The position numbers and the translations under genes are program-made. Shown in pieces: positions 57,351 to 64,000 of a stretch of DNA of 64,000 nucleotides. Source of the stretch: an uncultured Planctomycetaceae bacterium (GTDB taxonomy: Bacteria; Planctomycetota; Planctomycetia; Planctomycetales; Planctomycetaceae); the NCBI GenBank assembly GCA_943787265.1, contig CALSLT010000003.1:62001-126000 (forward strand), read 5' to 3'. The notes below the pieces were generated by a model. It was not told the DNA's origin and did no database searches. It saw only the letters and a list, made by a program, of their open reading frames with translations. Within the stretch, counting starts at the first letter, position 1; each line of letters starts with the position of its first letter.

Positions 57351-58820
57351 CTACATGGTCGCTTCCAGCGCTTCGGCGGCGGCCGGTGCGGCTTCTGGGA
57401 ACATGATCGACATCAATAACACGTAAATGATCGCCAGGACGATCTGCATCGCCGCGAACGGAATCGCGATCTTCACAAAGTCCATGAAGCCGAGTTTCAA
57501 CTTCTGGCGATGGATGATCGTCGCGGCGACGACGGTCGACGCAGAACCGATGGGGGTGATGTTTCCGCCGAGGTTTGCTCCGAAGATGACGCACCACCAG
57601 AACGGTGAGTCTCCGCTTGTGTTTAGTTTGTCGAGGATCTGAGCGAGCATCGCGGCCAGTGGAATGTTATCCGTGACCGAACTGGCGACTGCAGCTGACG
57701 CAAGGAGAACTCCTGAGTTGATGTGTTCAGGCAGGTCGAGCAGCAACTTAATTCCATCGCCCATAGCGTTCAGAACGAGGGCGTGTTCCATGACGTTGAT
57801 CACGGCGAACAATGCAGCGAAGAAGGCCAGCAAGTCCCAATCAACTGAGGAATAGAACTTATCGACTTCGTGCTTGTAAGCCATCAGGACGATGCCGGCG
57901 AAGAACAACGCCACGAAGCCCATCCCAAGTCCATCAAGTCCTCCGGGCAGTTGCGACTGCCCGGCCAATGTGAAGATGAAGCAGACCAGGACGCCGACCG
58001 AGAACCAGAAGAATCGCTGACTGGGAACGCTTTCGTTTTCGTCGAAGCCAGCCACCATTCGCTTCGCTTCTTCACGCTCTTCATCTGTCTTCAAACCAGA
58101 AATTCCGAATCGAATTCGCCCCATAATCAGTGTGGCGGCCGTCGAGATCACCACGTACGGCGCGGCGTATTTGAAGAACGCTACAAAGCTGATTCCGGCC
58201 GTTTTGCCGACAATGATGTTCGGAACGCTGCTGATCAGAGTCAGCATCCCGCCGACATTTGTCAGCAAGCCTTCGATCAACAGAAAGCCGAGCAACAGTT
58301 CAGTCCGATTGAGTTTCTTAAGCGAGACCGTGGTCAACGATCCGACGATAATCATCGCCGTCACGTTGTTCAGCACGGCCGAAAACAGCACGGTCAGGCA
58401 GCCGTAAGCGATCAACAGTTTGAAGGGATCGCCGCCGGATTTCTTTGTCAGCTTAATGGCCATCCACGTGAAGACTCCGGAGCGGCTCGTCACTTCGACA
58501 AAGAGACTCGCTCCCAGAATGATCGTGATGACGCCCCAGTCGATCGCCGGTATGTAGACCGGCAGCTCGATCTCATGTCCGCCGGGAAGCTCAACTTTTC
58601 CAAACGGGATCAAGCCGAGCAGCGTGCCGAGAATCAGACTCAAGCCCGCATAGAATCCAACGATGATCGACTTCTTCGCGTGGATCTTTTCTTCGAGCGC
58701 CAGCGACGCGATCATCGCTGCGAGAATCAACCCGAACAACGCCGTTACCCACGTCGGCACATCGTGAACCGCGTGCTCAGCACCGTGAGCCTGTTCTGCA
58801 GCAAGAAGCAGAAAATTCAT
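57351..58820 (-). CDS. nhaD: NhaD-type sodium/proton antiporter
   Basis: 489 residues from the ATG at 58820 (AAGGG eight bases upstream). Around twelve membrane segments; the order is N-terminal THDV-like leader, PAIDWGVITIILGASLFVEV, LNNVTAMIIVGSLT (the NNVTA signature of the NhaD/ArsB group), GVLLASAAVASSVTDNIPLA and VIFGANLGGNITPIGSASTV, the repeated 'SNNVP-type' and 'GANLGGN-TPIGSA' motifs typical of the ion transporter superfamily. It would exchange Na+ (or Li+) for H+, fitting a marine or brackish bacterium. NhaD is the best fit within the group; ArsB-like anion pumps are the alternative. Confidence 0.85.
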   Translation of the reverse strand: MNFLLLAAEQAHGAEHAVHDVPTWVTALFGLILAAMIASLALEEKIHAKKSIIVGFYAGLSLILGTLLGLIPFGKVELPGGHEIELPVYIPAIDWGVITIILGASLFVEVTSRSGVFTWMAIKLTKKSGGDPFKLLIAYGCLTVLFSAVLNNVTAMIIVGSLTTVSLKKLNRTELLLGFLLIEGLLTNVGGMLTLISSVPNIIVGKTAGISFVAFFKYAAPYVVISTAATLIMGRIRFGISGLKTDEEREEAKRMVAGFDENESVPSQRFFWFSVGVLVCFIFTLAGQSQLPGGLDGLGMGFVALFFAGIVLMAYKHEVDKFYSSVDWDLLAFFAALFAVINVMEHALVLNAMGDGIKLLLDLPEHINSGVLLASAAVASSVTDNIPLAAMLAQILDKLNTSGDSPFWWCVIFGANLGGNITPIGSASTVVAATIIHRQKLKLGFMDFVKIAIPFAAMQIVLAIIYVLLMSIMFPEAAPAAAEALEATM

Positions 58821-58970
58821 CCGTGATACCCTTTCCGAAGCCAACTTCGGTTTCGTTGTCGCATCAATGGTAACCCGATGCGCGAGCGAGGGATTAACAC
58901 GAGCCTCTTATCCCTCAGCGACGCGTCGGAATGCTTGTCAAATATCCAAGTGCCCGATCTGAAACACGTC

Positions 58971-59822
58971 CTACAACAGCAGCATTGCCGTATCGATCAA
59001 CTCAACGCTCAGCGAGTACGCCATGCCGTGCATCGCCAACTGATCTTCGTCCCGCGTGTTTGTCACCAGAAGATCGATCTCGCCCGACTGAATTAGTTCG
59101 GTGTATTGCTTCAGGAAATGCCCGCGAGTGACTCGGCCTTCGTAACTGACCGACGGTCTTGCTTCTTTCAATTCGGCCGTGCAGACGTCGATGTAATCCT
59201 GAGCTTCTTTCAGCAGCGTTGTTTCGATCAACCCGCGAGCCTCTTCCGAAGCGATCTGCGGAATCCGTTCGATGATCCGCATGTAACGTTCGAAGATCGC
59301 GTCATCCTCGACGTGGCACAGCCATAGCGTGCCATTGTCCGGGCACATTCTCGATCCGTAATTGATCAATCCGTTGTCGCCGGAAATGTGATCGGCGACG
59401 ACCATGACTCGGTCACATACGTGCCCTGAAAGCGGCTTTGGATGGGCTGACGTGCCCGGCAGAACCAGCACGGGAATCGTGGCTACCTGACTCAACACGT
59501 CGAGATAAACACCAAGACTGTGCTGAGGAACCAGCGACTGCTCCTGAAGATGCCGATACGTGATCACCAGGTCCGTCTGTTGCTCGTCGAGCTTCGTCAG
59601 CAGCTCGCTCACGTTGGAGTACTGATCGCTGGTGATCTCCCGCCAACTATTCACATTCTTGAGCAGCGGCAGAAATTCCTGCACTTCATGTCGCCGCCGC
59701 TGGGATTCGTCAGACGACTGATCGGTGATAAAAACGACTGACTCGATCGGCACGGTCGCATGCTCAAACGATTCACGCTCAGCGCGGCGGAACATGGATT
59801 CAAACTCATCGATATGGTCCAT
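58971..59822 (-). CDS. Universal stress protein-like protein
   Basis: 283 residues from the ATG at 59822 (a GTG codon precedes it). It is a double-length alpha/beta protein: QTDLVITYRHLQEQSLVPQH with a nucleotide-loop-like VLVLPGTSAH in the first half and VMVVADHISGDNGLINYGS in the second, with the C terminus GEIDLLVTNTRDEDQLAMHG, as in tandem UspA domains. It starts downstream of the antiporter in the opposite sense of promoter order: both are on the - strand and this gene lies upstream, 150 bases from the antiporter start, so they may be co-transcribed. Role in salt or membrane stress is an inference. Confidence 0.6.
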   Translation of the reverse strand: MDHIDEFESMFRRAERESFEHATVPIESVVFITDQSSDESQRRRHEVQEFLPLLKNVNSWREITSDQYSNVSELLTKLDEQQTDLVITYRHLQEQSLVPQHSLGVYLDVLSQVATIPVLVLPGTSAHPKPLSGHVCDRVMVVADHISGDNGLINYGSRMCPDNGTLWLCHVEDDAIFERYMRIIERIPQIASEEARGLIETTLLKEAQDYIDVCTAELKEARPSVSYEGRVTRGHFLKQYTELIQSGEIDLLVTNTRDEDQLAMHGMAYSLSVELIDTAMLLL

Positions 59823-60473
59823 CACATCGTCTTTCTTTGGAAGTCAATCCGTCGGCTAAGCAGTCACAACATCAGACGCAACCAGTCTGACGGCAATCAC
59901 CGGGTGCTAATCGCGCCAGCAGTATAGTGGAGAGAACGCGACGGTCGACTGCAATCAAACACATGAGTCTTCGGCCGGCTGGCGACCAGCATACTCAGCC
60001 GAATGCCCGACGACAGGCTCACGATTCGCGGCCAACGGGTTCCGCCGACGATAGATCATTCATGAAACGAAAAAACGCCGCTCGCGGCACAAGGCCGGGC
60101 GGCGTGTTTAGATTGGCAACTTCCAGTTCCTGGACCGTTTCTACCTGGGGCGATACGAGTCAGACTCGCGGAAACCTCGGACGTTTCTGCCGGAGAACTG
60201 GACGTTGCTCAAGTCGCTGAAAACTCACCCTGAGACCGTTTCTGCCTGGAGCCAACCTGTCCGTGATGAACAGGGACCTCGGTCTGTTTCCACTCGGGAT
60301 GTGAGTTGTTTCCCGCGACGCCTTCAGTATCGACCCCAATCAGCAGTGAGGCCGGCGAAAACTGAGGAAAATCACTCAGGCATTCAACTCATCCACTGAG
60401 GGACCTCACAGCTGACAAAGTCGTTCCAACTATCCCAACTTAAAAATCGGCCCGACGTGACTCGCGATGGACA
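59823..60473. other. Gene-free stretch with imperfect repeats
   Basis: I see no credible gene in these 651 bases. Between 60130 and 60260 a motif close to GACCGTTTCTGCCTGGAG occurs three times with variations (about 60134, 60179 and 60236), spaced about 45 and 57 bases. A terminator-like hairpin lies at 60069 (separate entry). It may be decayed coding sequence or an untranslated RNA region. Confidence 0.4.
60069..60109 (-). terminator. Rho-independent terminator-like hairpin
   Basis: On the - strand a hairpin with outer arms CGCCGC and GCGGCG, plus inner GGCC and CCGCGAG pairing, is followed by TTTTTT. It is oriented to end transcription coming from the 60474-61784 gene, although about 370 bases downstream of its stop. 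Confidence 0.55.
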
Positions 60474-61784
60474 CTACTTTTTCGCTGACTTGTCGGCTGC
60501 CCAAGTCAGGCTTGGCCCATCGAGATGCTGAACGTACCGATCCAGGAAGCGGAAGAACTCCTGGTCGGCGGCTTTTTGAGCTTCCATCGTGGCGGCGCCA
60601 AAATTCATCGCCGTTTGTAATTGCCCGCCAGCTCCCAGCCCCACTGACTTTGCAAGTTTGAGAGCTTCCGCAATCTGAGGATCATTCTCAATCTGCCGCT
60701 GTATGTCAGGCCGAGGTTTCGATGGATCGCCCACCGCCTTGTGAGACCAGATCAGCTCCCACTTGCCGTCTGGCAGTTTCGCCACGAATCGGGTTTCGAC
60801 GTTTGCTTGCTTCCGCTGGAGATTCAGGACAACTGTCGTTGCACGGAAGCCTTTCGCCTGTGCACGCTCTGCTTCACGAATTGCTCCTCTGAAGTCCGGA
60901 ATCGATGCTGCCGCTACTGGCTGAGGCCGGACGCCTGGCTCTCGAAGAAGTTCCGCAAGCTGGCCACCAAGCTGATCCTGCAACAACTGAGGTAACAGTT
61001 CCGGGAGAAGCTGTTCGAGTCCAACCTTCGCCGCACCGGCATCCGTTCTGACGAGCGCCTTGCCGATACCCTGAAACTCAAGCTTCCCGGACAGTTCGAA
61101 TTCAATGATCGCTCGTCTGGCTGCCCATTCAGTGTCGTCCTGTCTGGTCGCCGGCAATCGATCAGCCAGGTCGGGCTTCTCCGCCGTCGGATCGATTCCT
61201 TGATCGCGAAGCTGTTTCTCAAGATCTGCCGCTTCACGAGTCTCAACATCTTCGAACCGCTCCCGCCACGCCAGCATCGCGATGCGTCGATTCTCCGGCG
61301 GTTGAGCGAACGAGTACTTTGCTTTCCGCCGTGGAAACTTCAGCATCACAAACTGGCTTGTTCCGGCGTTTTCGCGAGCCTCGTTCAACTTTGCAAGCTG
61401 CCCATCGACGCGTTCCAGCTCGACTTCGAGAAACGTCACCAGGGCATTTGATTCAGGTTTCTCGTCGAGCCAATTCTGAATTCGAGTCCGGAGCTCTGTC
61501 AGAGCATCTTTTGCATCAGCGGTTTCGTTTTGCGTGACCTTTGCATACATCTCCGGCCGAGTCTCCTTCAGCCACTCCCGCTGCATGGCCATCGAGACCA
61601 CGCCGTCCGCATTGACTCCCGCGAACGCCCCACGCAGACGCTTACCAGAATCAAGGGTCACCAGATCGACGGCAAACTTCGCCGCTCCAGCTTTTTTCTG
61701 CGCGACCGCGAAGTCACTCCGGCAAATAAGGAGAGCACAGATGACAAACTGCCAGCCGAATGTTCGAAGTGTGCAACCTGACAT
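60474..61784 (-). CDS. Secreted protein of unknown function
   Basis: 436 residues from the ATG at 61784 (GGGAG six bases upstream), chosen over the longer frame to 61892 because it gives a clean signal peptide (FGWQFVICALLICRSDFAVA). The mature protein starts with a beta-rich SLA1/SHD1-like segment (FAVDLVTLDSGKRLRGAFAG), then charged helices (LTELRTRIQNWLDEKPESNA, FLEVELERVDGQLAKLNEA) and a C-terminal beta part (FRATTVVLNLQRKQANVETR). No enzyme motif recognised. Planctomycetes have many such secreted proteins. Confidence 0.65.
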   Translation of the reverse strand: MSGCTLRTFGWQFVICALLICRSDFAVAQKKAGAAKFAVDLVTLDSGKRLRGAFAGVNADGVVSMAMQREWLKETRPEMYAKVTQNETADAKDALTELRTRIQNWLDEKPESNALVTFLEVELERVDGQLAKLNEARENAGTSQFVMLKFPRRKAKYSFAQPPENRRIAMLAWRERFEDVETREAADLEKQLRDQGIDPTAEKPDLADRLPATRQDDTEWAARRAIIEFELSGKLEFQGIGKALVRTDAGAAKVGLEQLLPELLPQLLQDQLGGQLAELLREPGVRPQPVAAASIPDFRGAIREAERAQAKGFRATTVVLNLQRKQANVETRFVAKLPDGKWELIWSHKAVGDPSKPRPDIQRQIENDPQIAEALKLAKSVGLGAGGQLQTAMNFGAATMEAQKAADQEFFRFLDRYVQHLDGPSLTWAADKSAKK

Positions 61785-61886
61785 CACTCGCTCCCGGAAA
61801 TCTACAAACCCAGTTCTCATAGAACGGTTTTCGTAACGAGGCGTCAACAGAACGGAGCAGCTCAACCTGTAACCAATTATGTTTTG

Positions 61887-61967
61887 AACCACGAATGGAC
61901 ACGAAGAGACACGAATTTCAGAATGACGTCATCAAGAATTCGTGTCTCTTCGTGTCCATTCGTGGTT
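61887..61967. repeat. Perfect 31-bp inverted repeat with a palindromic loop
   Basis: Arms at 61887-61917 (starting AACCACGAATGGACACGAAG) and 61937-61967 are perfect complements. The 19-base spacer contains the 10-bp palindrome ATGACGTCAT (61923-61932). I recall the 'CACGAATGGACACGAA' text as a dispersed repeat in several bacterial phyla. It lies in the 300-base gap between the divergent starts of the secreted protein and the U32 peptidase; nothing else is seen in the gap. Confidence 0.9.
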
Positions 61968-62084
61968 TTCTACTTCTGATTCTCGAATCGATTTTCGAGC
62001 GTTCGATCAAGCGGCACAGACGGCTTGCTTTCGTTAGACTCGCCGAATCCCTGTTTCGACCGACATTAACGAATTCGAATAACT

Positions 62085-64000
62085 GTGACTTCTGAGTCGA
62101 CAAATAGCACGTCCGCTCGTCCTGAACTGCTCGCACCGGCCGGTGACTGGGACTGCGTTCGCGCGGCCGTCGAGAATGGTGCCAACGCGATTTACTTCGG
62201 CCTCGACTGCGGATTCAACGCCCGCGAGCGTGCCGCCAACTTCGCTCCCGACGATTTGCCAGACCTGATGGACTTCATGCATCGGCGGGGCGTCAAAGGC
62301 TACGTTACGCTCAACACGCTGGCGTTTCCGAGCGAGCTGGAAGTCGTCGAACCGCTGATTCGGAAGCTGGCCGAAACCGGAGTCGACGCGGTCCTCGTGC
62401 AGGACATCGGCGTAGCACGACTGATTCGAGCGACCTGCCCCGATCTTCCAATTCACGCCTCGACCCAGATGACGCTGACCAGTGCCGAGTGCATTGAAGT
62501 CGCGGCGGAGCTCGGCATCGAACGAGTCGTCCTGGCCCGCGAACTGTCCGTCAAGGAAATCAGTTCAATCAATGGCAAGACGGACATGCCGCTGGAAGCG
62601 TTCGTGCATGGAGCGTTGTGTGTCGCCTACTCAGGCCAGTGCTTAACGAGTGAGTCGCTCGGCGGCCGCAGCGCCAACCGCGGCCAGTGTGCTCAGGCGT
62701 GTCGACTTCCTTATGACTTAATCTGTGATGGAGAAGACGTCGATCTCGGGGATGTGAAATACCTGCTCAGCCCCCAGGACCTGGCCGCGTACGCTCTTAT
62801 TCCGGACCTGATGGATGCCGGAATCTGTTCGCTCAAAATCGAAGGAAGACTCAAGCAACCCGAATACGTTGCCAACATCACTCGTCACTACGACGAAGCC
62901 ATCACTTCGGCAGTCAACGGTCAGCTCGTTCAACTATCCGAGCAATCCGTTCGGGAAATGGAGCTGTCATTTTCGCGAGGATTTTCGCCGGGCTGGTTCG
63001 GCGGTTGCGATCACAAAATGCTGGTTCCCGGTCTGACTTCGGCCAAACGTGGAGTCTTTCTGGGAGAAGTGAAATCGGTCCAGGGTAACAGCGTCGGCGT
63101 TCAGCTTGCATCGCCGATCGCTGCCGGCGACGGAGTCGTCTTTGACGGTGACCGGGCGAACGACCAGGAACAGGGCGGCCGCGTGTTCCACATTCTTCGA
63201 AATGGTCGTCGTCTTACGGAAACGGTTTCCAGCGGAATCGTCGAACTGGAATTCGGCAACGCCGCACTGAGGCTCGACCAACTTTGGGGCGGTCAACAGG
63301 TCTGGAAGACCGACGATCCGCAACTGACCAAAAAATTGCGACAGACATTTTCGTCTGGCAAGCCACAACGCCGAGTCGCCGTCGACCTGAAAGTTTCTGC
63401 GGCAGTCGACAAACCTCTGCGAATTGAAGGCTCCGCCGCCAACGGAGCCACCTGCCGAGTCGAATCGGAATCTCCGCTGGAAGAAGCTCGTCGCCATCCG
63501 TTAACGGAAGATGTTCTCAAGGAACAACTCGGCCGGCTTGGGAAAACCGTCTTTGAGTTGAACGATCTAACCGCATCGATTGACGGCTCGCCGATGGTAC
63601 CGTTGAGCGTGCTGGGCGGTCTTCGTCGTGAGATGGTTCAGCAGCTTGAAGATTCGTCAGCCGTTTTGCCGACACGTCGCATCGCTGATGAGTCAGCTCT
63701 TGCAGCGCTACGAGGAACCTTGCCGGCACGAACAGCCGAGGCTTCTCACGAAGACACCGACGAACGAAGTCCGGCACTTCGAGTTCTCTGCCGATCGCTG
63801 TCGCAGCTTCAAAACGTCCTCGAAGCTGGCGTCACCAGTGTGATGGTCGATTTTCAGGACATTCGCGAGTACCGCCAGGCCGTCGAGGTTGCGCACGCTG
63901 CATCCGCCGAAATCTTCATCGCCACGCCGAGGATTCAGAAGCCCGGCGAAATGGGAATCTTCAAAGCTCTTCAGAAACACGGTGCCGACGGAATCCTTGT
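62085..64000 (+). CDS. U32-family peptidase, 5' part
   Basis: The frame runs off the window end, so at least 638 residues. The start is GTG at 62085; an in-frame TAA at 62067 leaves no ATG. The TIM-barrel core begins RPELLAPAGDWDCVRAAVEN, and the U32 signature is FVHGALCVAYSGQCLTSESL with GGRSANRGQCAQACRLPYDL carrying the conserved cysteines, followed by SLKIEGRLKQPEYVANITRH. The C-terminal part visible here is the beta-barrel extension of the long U32 group. Members act in tRNA or ubiquinone hydroxylation (TrhP, UbiU/V) or as proteases; the iron-sulfur type cysteines fit a hydroxylation-associated role. No Shine-Dalgarno seen. Confidence 0.85.
   Translation, partial: MTSESTNSTSARPELLAPAGDWDCVRAAVENGANAIYFGLDCGFNARERAANFAPDDLPDLMDFMHRRGVKGYVTLNTLAFPSELEVVEPLIRKLAETGVDAVLVQDIGVARLIRATCPDLPIHASTQMTLTSAECIEVAAELGIERVVLARELSVKEISSINGKTDMPLEAFVHGALCVAYSGQCLTSESLGGRSANRGQCAQACRLPYDLICDGEDVDLGDVKYLLSPQDLAAYALIPDLMDAGICSLKIEGRLKQPEYVANITRHYDEAITSAVNGQLVQLSEQSVREMELSFSRGFSPGWFGGCDHKMLVPGLTSAKRGVFLGEVKSVQGNSVGVQLASPIAAGDGVVFDGDRANDQEQGGRVFHILRNGRRLTETVSSGIVELEFGNAALRLDQLWGGQQVWKTDDPQLTKKLRQTFSSGKPQRRVAVDLKVSAAVDKPLRIEGSAANGATCRVESESPLEEARRHPLTEDVLKEQLGRLGKTVFELNDLTASIDGSPMVPLSVLGGLRREMVQQLEDSSAVLPTRRIADESALAALRGTLPARTAEASHEDTDERSPALRVLCRSLSQLQNVLEAGVTSVMVDFQDIREYRQAVEVAHAASAEIFIATPRIQKPGEMGIFKALQKHGADGIL

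Noticed and set aside
59927..60399. Two overlapping + strand frames of 64-97 codons
   Set aside because: No start signals, unusual composition and overlap with the terminator-like hairpin.

Overview
The window looks like a chromosome segment of a planctomycete (Planctomycetaceae-like). It carries the characteristic large secreted families of that phylum: DUF1549/DUF1553 and DUF1587-1592-1588-1585 proteins with CxxCH haem sites, paired with DUF1501 or DUF1552 Tat proteins, a PVC-type haem/dehydrogenase mosaic, DUF1080-like domains and many long secreted proteins of unknown role. Species cannot be decided from the sequence alone.

Layout. 1-5374: two cytochrome/DUF1501-type gene pairs on the + strand. 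5375-8490: a gene graveyard with a decayed gluzincin-type peptidase gene (- strand), a group II intron domain V-like hairpin and a multiply frameshifted IS3-family element. 8492-13577: a third pair (DUF1501 plus a 1.1-kb-codon DUF1549/1553 protein) on the - strand, preceded by a regulator fragment. 13655-25653: a co-directional run of secreted enzymes (two-domain alpha/beta hydrolase, M14 carboxypeptidase fused to a propeller glycosidase-like domain, a second propeller protein, two sialidase-like proteins, an FG-GAP/VCBS protein), probably a glycan or glycopeptide utilisation operon. An IS30-family element with perfect ends sits in codon 4 of one sialidase-like gene. 25925-31140: a pile of four insertion sequences (two IS3 relatives of one type, one ISL3 relative, one further IS3 relative) that has split a CPBP intramembrane protease gene.

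31840-46211 returns to ordinary genes: ADP-glucose pyrophosphorylase (glgC), a nitrilase-superfamily amidase, a Tat lipoprotein peptidase, a rhomboid protease, a Ycf46-like AAA ATPase, dTDP-glucose 4,6-dehydratase, a DUF164-type zinc ribbon protein and a sigma-54-type enhancer-binding regulator with a non-canonical GAFTDA loop. 46426-64000 holds a second peptidase lipoprotein, a sugar-phosphate isomerase-like TIM barrel protein, a 1269-codon secreted DUF1080/dehydrogenase/cytochrome mosaic, a large membrane coiled-coil protein, maltokinase, an NhaD-type antiporter, a stress-protein-like gene, a secreted unknown protein and the start of a U32 peptidase.

Three intergenic spaces (46241, 48915, 57165) carry related palindromic elements bounded by short inverted repeats, and one (61887) carries a perfect 31-bp inverted repeat. 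All nonsense mutations that can be recognised in the decayed genes are C:G to T:A transitions. No tRNA, rRNA or CRISPR array was seen. Starts were chosen by eye from Shine-Dalgarno-like motifs and signal peptides; family names come from remembered motifs, not from database searches.
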